64,000 nucleotides of DNA from Candidatus Margulisiibacteriota bacterium (GCA_018823125.1 JAHJIW010000013.1:18040-82039), one strand, 5' to 3'. Positions 51,809 through 59,622 are shown, counted from the stretch's first letter. A program made the numbers and translations. The notes: generated by a model not told the origin, from the sequence alone.

Positions 51809-52180
51809 TCACCCGTTCTTTTCGCTGGCTTTTTTCCCTGCCTGAACAATCAATTCCGCGGGGATTGTTTCATATATTTTATCGTTTACCTCAACTGTTC
51901 GGCACTCATTATCTCCGCAAACTGAGCAGCATTGACTCTTGCCGGTCGAAGCATTAAGCCAGTATTCCAGGGGCTGGCCATTGATCAATATTTTATTTGA
52001 TTCCTGCGGGGACTTGCTAAATTCGGGCATTTTTATCTCTTTTTTGGTCAATCTAACCTTTACCCCTGACCGCTCAAGCTCTTTGATGGCGGAATTCAAT
52101 TCTTCCTCGGTCGCTCCGCACCTGGGACAGGTCTCTTTATCAATAATTAAGCGCTGCCATTCAATAAATATTGTTTTCAT
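51809..52180 (-). CDS. DUF2703 protein
   Basis: A 123-residue cytosolic protein with a [11 protein letters not shown] zinc- or metalloid-binding motif near the N-terminus and [16 protein letters not shown] near residues 87-100, in all seven cysteines. This arrangement matches DUF2703, often next to ACR3 pumps. It overlaps acr3 by 4 nt. A chaperone-like role passing As(III) to the pump is plausible but unproven. Confidence 0.8.
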   Translation of the reverse strand: MKTIFIEWQRLIIDKETCPRCGATEEELNSAIKELERSGVKVRLTKKEIKMPEFSKSPQESNKILINGQPLEYWLNASTGKSQCCSVCGDNECRTVEVNDKIYETIPAELIVQAGKKASEKNG

Positions 52181-53277
52181 TTCGCGTGATGCACCTCCGG
52201 AAATAGTTTTGGCCGGGTGGCCTTAGCGAACCAGACTAAACCCAGCATAACCGGGACCTCGATCAAAACCCCCACAACGGTAGCCAAAGAAGCGCCGGAA
52301 GACAGGCCAAAAAGAATAGTAGAGGTCGCGATAGCCACTTCAAAATGATTGCTAGCGCCGATAAGCGCTGAAGGAGCCGCGTCACGATACGGCAGTTTTA
52401 TCCATTTGGCGATAAAATAACTCAGCCCGAAGATCAGGCAGGTTTGGATGAATAAAGGTATGGCAATTAAAAAGATGATCTGCGGCTGATTTATGATCAA
52501 TTCACCTTTAAAAGAAAACAACAGCACCAATGTGATCAGTAAGGCAAAGATCGACACTGGCGTTAAATAATGGATAAACTCCTCTTCGAACCATTTAAAT
52601 CCCTTCTTGGCGATCACCCATTTTCTGGAATAATACCCCAGCAAGAGCGGCAACCCAACGTAGATCAAGACAGACAGCACAATAGTTTCCCAGGGAATCG
52701 GCATTTTATTGACCCCTAACAACCAACCGCCCAGAGGCGCGTACAGAAAAAGCATGGTCAAAGAGTTGATCGCGACCATCACCAGAGTGTGGCCGTCATT
52801 CCCTCTGGCCAGGTGGCCCCAGATCAGGACCATCGCGGTACAGGGGGCAACCCCCAGAAGGATGCAGCCCGAAATATATGAACGGAATAATTCAACAGTC
52901 TCGCCGTTTTTGACCACTTCGACCCCCGGGATCGCCCCCTTAAAGAGAAATCCCAGGAAAAATGTCGCGATCGCCAGCATAGTGAAAGGCTTAACGCACC
53001 AATTGATGAAAAGTGTTAACAAAATCGGTTTGGGAGTCTTGCCTGCTTTCACAACTTCATGAAAATCGATCTTAACCATGATCGGATACATCATGAAGAA
53101 CAGACAGATCGTGATGGGGATTGAAACTTGATAAACAGAGATCGAATCAAGGGTAATGGCCGCCTGGGGAAAAAGTTTGCCCAGTATAATACCTAATCCG
53201 ATGCAGCCAACTACCCAGAGCGTCAGATATCTTTCAAAAAAACTTAGCTGTCTTTCCTCATGAACTACTGTTTTCAT
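52177..53277 (-). CDS. acr3: Arsenite efflux transporter ACR3
   Basis: A 366-residue membrane protein with 10 predicted helices that exports arsenite. [22 protein letters not shown] starts the protein and [21 protein letters not shown] carries the conserved Cys essential in ACR3. [17 protein letters not shown] matches the C-terminal half. No ArsC reductase lies in the cluster. The ArsR gene is 16 nt upstream. Confidence 0.95.
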   Translation of the reverse strand: MKTVVHEERQLSFFERYLTLWVVGCIGLGIILGKLFPQAAITLDSISVYQVSIPITICLFFMMYPIMVKIDFHEVVKAGKTPKPILLTLFINWCVKPFTMLAIATFFLGFLFKGAIPGVEVVKNGETVELFRSYISGCILLGVAPCTAMVLIWGHLARGNDGHTLVMVAINSLTMLFLYAPLGGWLLGVNKMPIPWETIVLSVLIYVGLPLLLGYYSRKWVIAKKGFKWFEEEFIHYLTPVSIFALLITLVLLFSFKGELIINQPQIIFLIAIPLFIQTCLIFGLSYFIAKWIKLPYRDAAPSALIGASNHFEVAIATSTILFGLSSGASLATVVGVLIEVPVMLGLVWFAKATRPKLFPEVHHAK

Positions 53278-53293
53278 GTCATTCCCTTTCCAA

Positions 53294-53593
53294 TTAACAA
53301 GATTTACATTTTTTAGCTTTTTTAAACTTCAAATAAAGGATTTTATCGAGTGCCAATAACTTAACTAGCTTCATGTTAAGCGAATAGTGCTGCCACAATC
53401 CCTCTTTCCTGCTCTTTACCAGACCTACCTTTTTCAAATATGCCAGGTGGCGCGAAACCTTTGGCTGAGGAAGATCTAAAGCCTGGAAAAGCTCGCAAAC
53501 ACATCTTTCTCCGTTTGAAAGCAGCTTTATTATTTTTAGCCTTGTCTTTTCGCTTAATGCGCGGAATATTTTTGCGAGTTCTTTTTCCTTCAC
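53294..53593 (-). CDS. arsR: ArsR-family arsenic repressor (1)
   Basis: A winged-helix repressor of about 99 residues. [31 protein letters not shown] holds the As(III) site Cys-Val-Cys and the DNA-reading helix. The tail KKCKSC may add ligands. I prefer the GTG at 53593 because AGGTG lies 6 nt upstream; an in-frame GTG at 53602 would lie inside that site. It heads the operon and is preceded by a palindromic operator. Confidence 0.93.
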   Translation of the reverse strand: MKEKELAKIFRALSEKTRLKIIKLLSNGERCVCELFQALDLPQPKVSRHLAYLKKVGLVKSRKEGLWQHYSLNMKLVKLLALDKILYLKFKKAKKCKSC

Positions 53594-53616
53594 TATATTC
53601 ACCTATCCGCATATAG
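53593..53616. promoter_or_regulatory. Candidate ArsR operator
   Basis: Perfect inverted repeat CTATAT-N12-ATATAG (53593-53598 and 53611-53616) covering the arsR ribosome binding site. On the minus strand TTAACA and TAAACT, 17 nt apart, lie just upstream. Confidence 0.6.
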
Positions 53617-53645
53617 TTTACCACGGAATTAGCTCTATGTTAACA

Positions 53646-53690
53646 AAAATCGCTCCGAGCGGGGTGTGGGGCCGCGAGGAGCGATTTTTC
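53646..53690. terminator. Bidirectional terminator-like hairpin
   Basis: AAAAATCGCTCC (53646-53657) and GGAGCGATTTTT (53679-53690) around a GC-rich loop. It isolates the arsenic operon from the plus-strand gene to its right. Confidence 0.7.
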
Positions 53691-53729
53691 GCTAGCTTAT
53701 CTTCTATTCAGGTCCTTCTTCTTGCAACC

Positions 53730-53802
53730 ATGAATAGTGTTGGGTATAATCAATGGGATGGCCTGGCACCAAATGGTTTGAGGAAGTTGGGGTCGAGCCA
53801 TT
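53730..53802 (-). repeat. Inverted repeat B, right copy
   Basis: Reverse complement of 47165-47272 without the 33-bp palindromic insertion; only a few scattered mismatches. It marks the right edge of the arsenic segment. Confidence 0.85.
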
Positions 53803-53850
53803 AAAATTTAAATAATTAGGGGGGATAATTTAAAAGGGATAAACAAATAG

Positions 53851-54291
53851 ATGGAAAAGTTAATAAACACAAAGCATAAGGGCGACCAAGGGGTCGCTCA
53901 AGTTTTATCTAATCTGCTTTCAGAAGGCTTTCAAGTAAGTATTCCATGGGGAGATTTAAGCCCCTATGATCTCATCTTAGATACTGGCAAACTTTTAAGA
54001 ATACAAGTCAAATATACTTCTCGAAGAAAAAACGGAGCACTAATAATAAAAGTTGGAAGTATTACCTCCAAAAATGGCAAACCCACATTACGACCTCACG
54101 GACTAGATCCAATAGATTTCATTATTGCTTATGATTCCATTGGTCGTGATTTTTACATACTACCACAAGAAATCTGGAAAAATATTAAGTGTGGGCAAAT
54201 ATATTTAAGGATAGAACCATCAAAAAACAAGCAACAAAAAAATATTCATGATGCTACACATTACAAGAACGCCTGGCATTTAGTAAGATAG
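53851..54291 (+). CDS. PD-(D/E)XK endonuclease (group I intron-associated type)
   Basis: A 146-residue nuclease of the PDDEXK_5 type, the family of I-Ssp6803I. The catalytic pair is visible as SPYDLILDTG (Asp40) and RIQVKYTSRR (Gln52-x-Lys54), the family's QxK variant of ExK. LDPIDFIIAYDSIGRDFYILP is typical downstream sequence. No intron surrounds it: it stands free at the right edge of the island, 14 nt before a copy of the tRNA-Ile 3' end. It may help mobilise the island or be a separate homing gene. Confidence 0.85.
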   Translation: MEKLINTKHKGDQGVAQVLSNLLSEGFQVSIPWGDLSPYDLILDTGKLLRIQVKYTSRRKNGALIIKVGSITSKNGKPTLRPHGLDPIDFIIAYDSIGRDFYILPQEIWKNIKCGQIYLRIEPSKNKQQKNIHDATHYKNAWHLVR

Positions 54292-54305
54292 GATAAGCCC
54301 TCAAT

Positions 54306-54315
54306 GTGGGCCCAT
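54306..54315. other. Candidate right attachment core
   Basis: GTGGGCCCAT repeats the 3' end of tRNA-Ile (44558-44567) in direct orientation. It is followed by an ATATAC/GTATGT-rich palindromic stretch. If real, it defines a 9.75-kb island. Confidence 0.4.
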
Positions 54316-54358
54316 ATACATATATATGTATGTATAAGAAGAATCCCCCTCGATTACA

Positions 54359-54955
54359 TTAGGGCTGAGCGAAAGTCCCCATAATAGTTGCCGAATCAAG
54401 AACTCCCGCCGCAGTAACTTTTGTATCAAAATTAGCTTTGGTAACCGAACTTGCGTCAATCGCACTACTTAAAGCATAGATGGTAATCGCATAACTGTGA
54501 GCACCGCTTCCGGCTGGCGGTTCAGGTCCATCGTATCCGGCATTTCCAACATCATTAATAATCTCGGAACAACCGGAAGGCATACTGTTATTGGTGGTTG
54601 ATGAATCTCCTGCTGATAATGATGAGGTTGCAGAAGGAAGATTAACTACCATCCAGTGAACATAATTACTGGCTGAAGAATCAACCATTTTAATCGCAAA
54701 ACCCGCCGCCCCGGAAGGAACATTTGACCAGGCTAAAGGAAGAGAAGTATTGGAACCATTTGTACCTGATTGCGTAGCATAAGTATTGCAATATGCAATT
54801 GGGATGGCCGCCCCATCAGTGAAAGCTGTAGATGCAATAATAAAAGATGATCCACCTCCACCGCCACCAGATGAACCAGTACTGCAAGATATCACCTGCA
54901 CTCCAATCCCGACCACCAATAATGCCACTAAAATCCTAATTACATATTTTTTCAT
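54359..54955 (-). CDS. PEBP-family (YbhB/YbcL-like) lipoprotein
   Basis: A 198-residue phosphatidylethanolamine-binding-like protein. Signal peptide with lipobox VISC, a Gly/Ser linker, then SLPLAWSNVPSGAAGFAIKMVD, NYVHWMVVNLPS (the ligand-site His) and GYDGPEPPAGSGAHSYAITIYAL, all PEBP signatures. I start at the ATG at 54955 because GGGAGGA is just upstream and the signal peptide begins there; an upstream frame adds 20 residues. The ligand is unknown. Confidence 0.9.
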   Translation of the reverse strand: MKKYVIRILVALLVVGIGVQVISCSTGSSGGGGGGSSFIIASTAFTDGAAIPIAYCNTYATQSGTNGSNTSLPLAWSNVPSGAAGFAIKMVDSSASNYVHWMVVNLPSATSSLSAGDSSTTNNSMPSGCSEIINDVGNAGYDGPEPPAGSGAHSYAITIYALSSAIDASSVTKANFDTKVTAAGVLDSATIMGTFAQP

Positions 54956-55008
54956 GCCGATTCCTCCCACTAACTGATGATAGCCAATTTTCACACCCAA
55001 ATTAAAGA

Positions 55009-55037
55009 TTGTCAATGCAATTTCATTTGATATAATT
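55009..55037 (+). promoter_or_regulatory. Promoter upstream of tRNA-Ala
   Basis: TTGTCA (55009-55014), 17-nt spacer, TATAAT (55032-55037). The transcript would begin near 55044, pass a tRNA-like fragment and hairpin, and reach tRNA-Ala. Confidence 0.7.
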
Positions 55038-55052
55038 AAAGCTCCTTACGTG

Positions 55053-55068
55053 GGAACGTAGCTCAACC
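55053..55068 (+). pseudogene. Truncated 5' tRNA-Ala-like fragment
   Basis: GGGAACGTAGCTCAAC differs by one base from the first 16 nt of the tRNA-Ala at 55169 and directly abuts the palindrome CCCCGACTAAAGTCGGGG (55068-55085), which replaces the rest of the tRNA. Confidence 0.55.
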
Positions 55069-55085
55069 CCGACTAAAGTCGGGGC
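55068..55085 (+). repeat. CCCCGA-type palindrome replacing a tRNA body
   Basis: CCCCGACTAAAGTCGGGG, a perfect 7-bp stem, joined directly to the tRNA-Ala-like fragment at 55053. Confidence 0.6.
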
Positions 55086-55168
55086 AAGCTGTGAGAGGTT
55101 AATTTTTTTGAGGGGGCTGTAATTTCAACCCCACTAAAAAAAGATTCATTTTCCTGCAAATTAATTAA

Positions 55169-55241
55169 GGGGACGTAGCTCAACTGGGAGAGCACCTGAT
55201 TTGCACTCAGGAGGTTGTGGGTTCGATCCCCATCGTCTCCA
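55169..55241 (+). tRNA. tRNA-Ala (TGC)
   Basis: A cloverleaf with acceptor GGGGACG/CGTCTCC containing the diagnostic G3:U70 pair, anticodon stem CCTGA/TCAGG, loop TTTGCAC (anticodon TGC), T-loop GGTTCGATCCC, discriminator A. CCA is not encoded. Confidence 0.96.
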
Positions 55242-55350
55242 TTCTTAATTAATTTGCACCCCGCTAAATAATTCGTGATTCCATGCAAGTTTTGTCCCAC
55301 TTCCAACGATATATAAGTGTAACCAAAAATTGAATAAGGAGGCCCCTATT

Positions 55351-56178
55351 ATGAGTCATTTAAATGACCGAATCGTAAAGTCCCTCGGAATCGCTCTTAT
55401 CCTTGTATTTTCGCTCTCAACTGTAGTGTCAGCTTTAACTATTAATAATCCTCAAGGCCAAGGTCGCGTTCCCAATATTAGACCTACGTTGGAACTGCCT
55501 CCTGATCATTCTGGTGTGATTGTAAATAGCGCCAATACTTCTGTAGCTCCTGCTAAGCTCCCTGGAAGTCAAAATATAACCATTACGGCAGATAATTCAC
55601 CCACTGTTGCTAAAGCTCCTGTGGATAATAACATTAAAACTAATCCTCCTGTAGCTGCTAAGATCCCTGTAAACCCGTCCATTAAAACAGATAACTCACC
55701 TACTATCGCTAAAGCTGTAAATCCTAGCATTTCTGTAGGCGATTCCAAGAAAAGAAATCCCTCACCTACCATCGCTAAAGCTGTAAATCCTAGCATTTCT
55801 GTAGGCGATTCCAAGAAAAGAAATCCCTCACCTACTATCGCTAAAGCTGTAAATCCTAGCATTTCTGTAGGTGATTCCAAGAAAAGAAATCCCTCACCTA
55901 CTATCGCTAAAGCTCCTGTAGGTACTGGCATTAAAACTAAACCTCCCACTATCGATAAAGCGGTAAAGCCTATTGATCCCGTTCGCGAAGCCAAAGCAAG
56001 TGAAGTCAAAATCATTAATAGGCCTAATATCGAAAACGAAAAAGAAACCTTCGGTAAAAAAATCACTCCGAAACAAAAGGAAGGAAACCCAAAGAAAACT
56101 CAGACTACCATAATCAACAAAAAACCAGAGCCTAAAAAAGCATCCTTAGCTAAAAAGCAAATTAAACGTAAAAAATAA
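55351..56178 (+). CDS. Exported Lys/Pro-rich tandem-repeat protein
   Basis: A 275-residue exported protein of unknown function. Signal peptide (IVKSLGIALILVFSLSTVVS), then Pro/Ala/Lys-rich sequence. The core has three near-perfect 22-residue repeats (SPTIAKAVNPSISVGDSKKR plus NP), flanked by degenerate versions such as SPTVAKAPVDNNIKTN. The last 60 residues are strongly basic. It resembles a cell-wall-spanning or surface-binding extension. I start at the ATG at 55351 (AGGAGG 8 nt upstream). Repeat number could vary between strains. Confidence 0.78.
   Translation: MSHLNDRIVKSLGIALILVFSLSTVVSALTINNPQGQGRVPNIRPTLELPPDHSGVIVNSANTSVAPAKLPGSQNITITADNSPTVAKAPVDNNIKTNPPVAAKIPVNPSIKTDNSPTIAKAVNPSISVGDSKKRNPSPTIAKAVNPSISVGDSKKRNPSPTIAKAVNPSISVGDSKKRNPSPTIAKAPVGTGIKTKPPTIDKAVKPIDPVREAKASEVKIINRPNIENEKETFGKKITPKQKEGNPKKTQTTIINKKPEPKKASLAKKQIKRKK
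55696..55914 (+). repeat. 66-bp tandem coding repeat, three units plus a partial
   Basis: Units at 55696-55761, 55762-55827 and 55828-55893, then 21 bp of a fourth. They differ at single positions (CTACTATC/CTACCATC, GGCGAT/GGTGAT), indicating recent slippage or unequal exchange. Confidence 0.95.
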
Positions 56179-56205
56179 GCAACTTTAAGTCTCAGACATT
56201 ATAAT

Positions 56206-56236
56206 AAACGCTCCGTATTCCGGAGCGTTTATTTTT
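56206..56236. terminator. Bidirectional terminator between the repeat gene and dinB
   Basis: Arms AAACGCTCCG (56206-56215) and CGGAGCGTTT (56221-56230), then T-rich sequence. The dinB stop codon overlaps the right arm. Confidence 0.88.
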
Positions 56237-57446
56237 TGGAGCGGTCCTGTGCCACCATCCCCACCTTTCCCTGCAGTACCGTATTCATAATCCCCGCCCG
56301 CTCCACCGTAAACTCCCCAAAGCGGTCATTGATCTCATCCATGGCTTTCAGGGCTAACTTACCCTTTTCTATCGATTCAAAAAGGCTGATTTGGTCTATA
56401 TTGTGAATGAGGTTAGAAACCGAGACGTCTACAAAGCGCACTCCTCTGCCACGCTGTGAAAGGTCTTCTATTTCAATCTCATCATCTAATATCTTTTCCG
56501 CCAGTTTAAATATCTCGTACCCATCATCAATATAATCTTCAACTTTCTTTTGTTTGCCCCAGAATTTAAAGTCACCAAAGCCCAGTGATACATGGAGAAC
56601 TTTTCCCCGGTAGTTATCGCGACGAAGGCGGCGGCCTACTTGTTCCGCCAAGCGCAGCAGATAACCTTTAACCTCATTCATATCTTTAGTGAATTTAGGC
56701 AGAGTATAAGAATGGCCCATCGATTTAGCATCGGTTTCGTGATAGTAAGGAAAAACAGTAGTAGAGCCCTGACCTTGGCCCATGGCATAAAGGTTTTCGC
56801 CATATGCGGCACCAAATCTCTTAACCAGCACATCACGTGGACACCGGTTTAATTCGCCAATGGTTTTAATTTCCATTTCTGCCAAGTACTTCTCTAGCTT
56901 TCTCCCTACTCCGCAAAGCTCTCCTACCGGCACATCCTTGATCTTTTCGGGAATATCTTCGGGACGTAAAACTACTAGGCCATCTGGCTTTTGCAACTCT
57001 CCCGCCAATTTAGCCATGGTTTTATTAGGTCCAATACCAATACTGCAGGTTAAGTTAAACCTATCTTTAATGCGGCGTTTGATATCTTTGGCAACCTGGA
57101 TTGCATCCAGCTTACTAACATCCACAAAAGCTTCGTCAATTGAAAAGACTTCTACCAAATCAGTATAATCGCGCAGCATTTTCATGATTTCACGTGAGGT
57201 ATAAACATACTTGGTCATGTCACCAATAACGATAATTAATTGAGGGCAAATCTTTTTAGCATCCCAGGTAGACATGGCAGTTTTAATCCCTAAAGCTTTG
57301 GCTTCGTAGGAGGCCGCGGCGACCACCGAACTTTTTTTAATGCCACCGCCTACTGCTATAGGCTTGCCCCTAAGTGCAGGATTAGCCGCTTGTTCTACCG
57401 AAGCAAAGAAGGCATTCATATCAATGTGGAGGATGGTCTTTGGCAT
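56229..57446 (-). CDS. dinB: DNA polymerase IV (Y-family)
   Basis: A 405-residue translesion polymerase. HIDMNAFFASVEQAANP carries the first catalytic Asp, YTDLVEVFSIDEAFVDVS holds the SIDE motif, SIGIGPNKTMAKLA is the fingers region, and the little-finger domain covers about residues 240-350. The C-terminus lacks a clear clamp-binding QLSLF, although DQISLFES near residue 360 fits the role. Its promoter is overlapped by the same palindrome as lexA, so it should be SOS-induced. Confidence 0.95.
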   Translation of the reverse strand: MPKTILHIDMNAFFASVEQAANPALRGKPIAVGGGIKKSSVVAAASYEAKALGIKTAMSTWDAKKICPQLIIVIGDMTKYVYTSREIMKMLRDYTDLVEVFSIDEAFVDVSKLDAIQVAKDIKRRIKDRFNLTCSIGIGPNKTMAKLAGELQKPDGLVVLRPEDIPEKIKDVPVGELCGVGRKLEKYLAEMEIKTIGELNRCPRDVLVKRFGAAYGENLYAMGQGQGSTTVFPYYHETDAKSMGHSYTLPKFTKDMNEVKGYLLRLAEQVGRRLRRDNYRGKVLHVSLGFGDFKFWGKQKKVEDYIDDGYEIFKLAEKILDDEIEIEDLSQRGRGVRFVDVSVSNLIHNIDQISLFESIEKGKLALKAMDEINDRFGEFTVERAGIMNTVLQGKVGMVAQDRSKK

Positions 57447-57449
57447 AGG

Positions 57450-57484
57450 GTATACAAGTGTATACCATAAAGGGAGTTAGTCAA
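57450..57484 (-). promoter_or_regulatory. dinB promoter with SOS-box-like operator
   Basis: Minus strand: TTGACT (57484-57479), 16 nt, TACACT (57462-57457). The 16-bp palindrome GTATACAAGTGTATAC (57450-57465, plus strand) covers the -10 in the same register as at lexA. The start codon lies only 3 nt beyond the operator, so the leader is very short. Confidence 0.75.
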
Positions 57485-57494
57485 GGGGGAAAAC

Positions 57495-58448
57495 TTACTC
57501 AGAACCTTCCGCATTTCCTGACATCTCTCGTACATAGCCAAGGTTACGTTGATATACCGAGTAATTTGGCTGTAATTCAGCTGCACGCACAAAATATTCT
57601 TCAGCTCTTTCGTAATCGCTTTGTTCAAGAAAAAAGATCCCCTGGCCAACCCACGCCGCTGATAACTTCGGCATCAAAGCAGCGGCTTGTTCATAATCAA
57701 CCAGTGCCCCATCCGGGTCTATGGTATGCTTATCAAGTCCCCGGTTGAAATATGCCAAGGCCCGAATACCATCCTGGCCTTCTGAAGTACTAAGATCCAA
57801 TACTACCATTTCACCAAAATTATCATGGTAATATTCATCGCTACGGAAATCTCCCTGGTCATAATTAAATTGTAGATCCCCATCATTCCACTGTAAAAAT
57901 ACGTGACCGGGAACATAAACCAAAGACAACTCATTATTATCATTCAATCCCAGCTCTTGAGCCGCCGCTAATATAAATAAACTTGAAGTATCACAGTCAA
58001 AATTATTTCCTAACAGATCTTCAACAAATAAATTATCTTCATGTTCTCCCACGTTAAAGTTTCTTTCTTTAACTAAATATCCTAAAATATCGCCAATCCT
58101 AACTTCGGGAATGGCATCTCTTCTTACATAATCGCTTAGCCCATCTAGTAACTCAATAAACTTCTCGTACGCTTCCTCCACAACTTCATACCCTACTCTT
58201 TCTACTTCAATGGCAAATACCTTGCGCAAAACATTATCGGGAGATAATCCATTAAGGAGGGCAGCTAAGCGAGCATCAACTACCTCAACATCAATTGACT
58301 CTTGAGGATAATGCCACGGATAAACGCCAATGTCGCCATCGGAAGTTGGCGCTTTGATATTTTCTTGAACAGGTTGATCTTGATTTTGACGAGCATGAAT
58401 CTCGTCTAAATTATATCTTGGTATATTTTCGCCTATTCTTATGCTCAT
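57495..58448 (-). CDS. Transglutaminase-like protein with C-terminal TPRs
   Basis: A 317-residue soluble protein. A putative Cys-His-Asp triad is at Cys152 (NFDCDTSSLF), His182 (VPGHVFLQW) and Asp197 (NYDQGD), the layout of the transglutaminase-like superfamily (SirB1-like). Residues about 230-310 are two or three TPR units (AAWVGQGIFFLEQSDYERAE). It could be a cysteine peptidase or ligase guided by the TPRs. No signal peptide is seen. It is placed between dinB and lexA on the same strand but outside the SOS operators. Confidence 0.75.
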   Translation of the reverse strand: MSIRIGENIPRYNLDEIHARQNQDQPVQENIKAPTSDGDIGVYPWHYPQESIDVEVVDARLAALLNGLSPDNVLRKVFAIEVERVGYEVVEEAYEKFIELLDGLSDYVRRDAIPEVRIGDILGYLVKERNFNVGEHEDNLFVEDLLGNNFDCDTSSLFILAAAQELGLNDNNELSLVYVPGHVFLQWNDGDLQFNYDQGDFRSDEYYHDNFGEMVVLDLSTSEGQDGIRALAYFNRGLDKHTIDPDGALVDYEQAAALMPKLSAAWVGQGIFFLEQSDYERAEEYFVRAAELQPNYSVYQRNLGYVREMSGNAEGSE

Positions 58449-58596
58449 GATTTTACTCTCATGGGAATCATTACTCCTCTAAATAAATACACTTACACCC
58501 TAATTTCTCTAACAAAAATTTAGGGTGCTATACATATGTATTATCGACTTTTGAGAGGCAAAACTTGCATGAAATTCGTTGATTTACAGCGGAAAT

Positions 58597-58839
58597 TTAA
58601 GGTGATGAATAGACTTTGTGCAGACGCCAGGAAATTTGCTTGGAATTAAACGCTAGTTCGTAAGAATTGGATCCGTCGCTCACCGCAAACCGGGTAATTT
58701 TTTCGTCACCCTGATAATCACTCCAGGTATAGTTGATGCTGCGCACATCGTACTTACGATCTTCCCAGACAAACCACCGCGGCAGCACCTGGCCCTTTTC
58801 AAAAATGACAGCTACTTTGATTTTAGCATCAACTTTCAT
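58597..58839 (-). CDS. Small beta-rich protein downstream of lexA
   Basis: An 80-residue protein: KVAVIFEKGQVLPRWFVWEDRKYDVRSINYTW and then ITRFAVSDGSNSYELAFN...ISWRLHKVY, read as a small beta barrel. It recalls DUF6504-type proteins that accompany Y-family polymerases in other bacteria, but I cannot confirm that. It starts 22 nt after the lexA stop, so it is probably co-transcribed and DNA-damage regulated. There is no strong ribosome binding site. Confidence 0.6.
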   Translation of the reverse strand: MKVDAKIKVAVIFEKGQVLPRWFVWEDRKYDVRSINYTWSDYQGDEKITRFAVSDGSNSYELAFNSKQISWRLHKVYSSP

Positions 58840-58861
58840 AAGATTTAATTATGTGGAAAAT

Positions 58862-59449
58862 TTAGAACTTTCTAAATAATCCTCTCACGATCCCCTGTAC
58901 GGCCACATCTTTAACGTAGATGGGTTCCATTTCGGAGTTAGCCGGCTCAAGCCTAACGCGAGTTTTTTCGCGGTATAATCTTTTAAGTGTAGCCGCTTCA
59001 TTATTAACTAATGCTACCACTACTTCGCCATCGTCTGCGGTATCTCTTTGCTCTACTACAATAAAGTCACCATTTACAATATGATCTTCAATCATACTAT
59101 TACCTTTAACCTGTAAAACGTAACACGGACGGCGGCCTACCAGCGCCCCTGGAACTTCAATTTCTTCCCGCTCTTCTACTACCTGAATTGGTGCTCCAGC
59201 AGCAATGTATCCTAAAAACGGAAGCGTAACCGCTGAAGACGCCGCATCCGAAATAACTTTTATCCCGCGGGAAACGCTTTCTCTTACTATATAACCAGCC
59301 GCTTCCAATGCTTCAAGATACTTCTGCCCTGCCCGCGGCGAAGAAAATTTAAAAGCCCGACAAATTTCGCGAATCGACGGCGGGTAACCTTTTTCCTTTA
59401 TACAAGTTTTGATGTAATCTAAAATCTTTTGCTGTTTTTCGTTTAACAT
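58862..59449 (-). CDS. lexA: SOS repressor LexA
   Basis: A 195-residue repressor-protease. The winged helix (1-65) has SIREICRAFKFSSPRAGQKYLEALE. The self-cleavage site is Ala84-Gly85 in YIAAGAPIQV, and the catalytic Ser118 (GNSM) and Lys156 (EAATLKRL) are present. The recognition helix is unlike E. coli or Bacillus, in line with a different operator. AAGGAGGAATCAT precedes the ATG. A leader of about 95 nt contains a GC-rich stem (59471-59493). Confidence 0.96.
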   Translation of the reverse strand: MLNEKQQKILDYIKTCIKEKGYPPSIREICRAFKFSSPRAGQKYLEALEAAGYIVRESVSRGIKVISDAASSAVTLPFLGYIAAGAPIQVVEEREEIEVPGALVGRRPCYVLQVKGNSMIEDHIVNGDFIVVEQRDTADDGEVVVALVNNEAATLKRLYREKTRVRLEPANSEMEPIYVKDVAVQGIVRGLFRKF

Positions 59450-59542
59450 ATGATTCCTCCTTTTTTTGGGGTTTAGACGCCCCGTAAAATCGAGGCGCCT
59501 AAAACTCCACCCCCTCCCTTGGATCGGCGTATTATTACCTTG

Positions 59543-59577
59543 GTATACGATTGTATACTATGCCATAATTTTGTCAA
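59543..59577 (-). promoter_or_regulatory. lexA promoter with SOS-box-like operator
   Basis: Minus strand: TTGACA (59577-59572), 16 nt, TACAAT (59555-59550). The palindrome GTATACGATTGTATAC (59543-59558, plus strand) covers the -10. It shares GTATAC-N4-GTATAC with dinB and matches neither the E. coli nor the B. subtilis SOS box. Confidence 0.78.
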
Positions 59578-59592
59578 GGGTATTTTTTAATC

Positions 59593-59622
59593 TGTACAGG
59601 TTTACAACCTACATGCTATAAT
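59593..59622 (+). promoter_or_regulatory. Promoter of the Ser/Thr-rich lipoprotein gene
   Basis: TATAAT at 59617-59622 with a weak TGTACA -35 (59593-59598), 18 nt apart. AAGGAGG precedes the ATG at 59651. Confidence 0.55.

Noticed and set aside
55696..55914. Possible CRISPR array
   Set aside because: Units are contiguous 66-bp in-frame coding repeats without unique spacers and no cas genes are near.
55569..56066. Long antisense frame with hydrophobic repeats opposite the tandem-repeat gene
   Set aside because: A mirror of the 66-bp coding repeats; no start site, and the sense frame has a signal peptide and AGGAGG.
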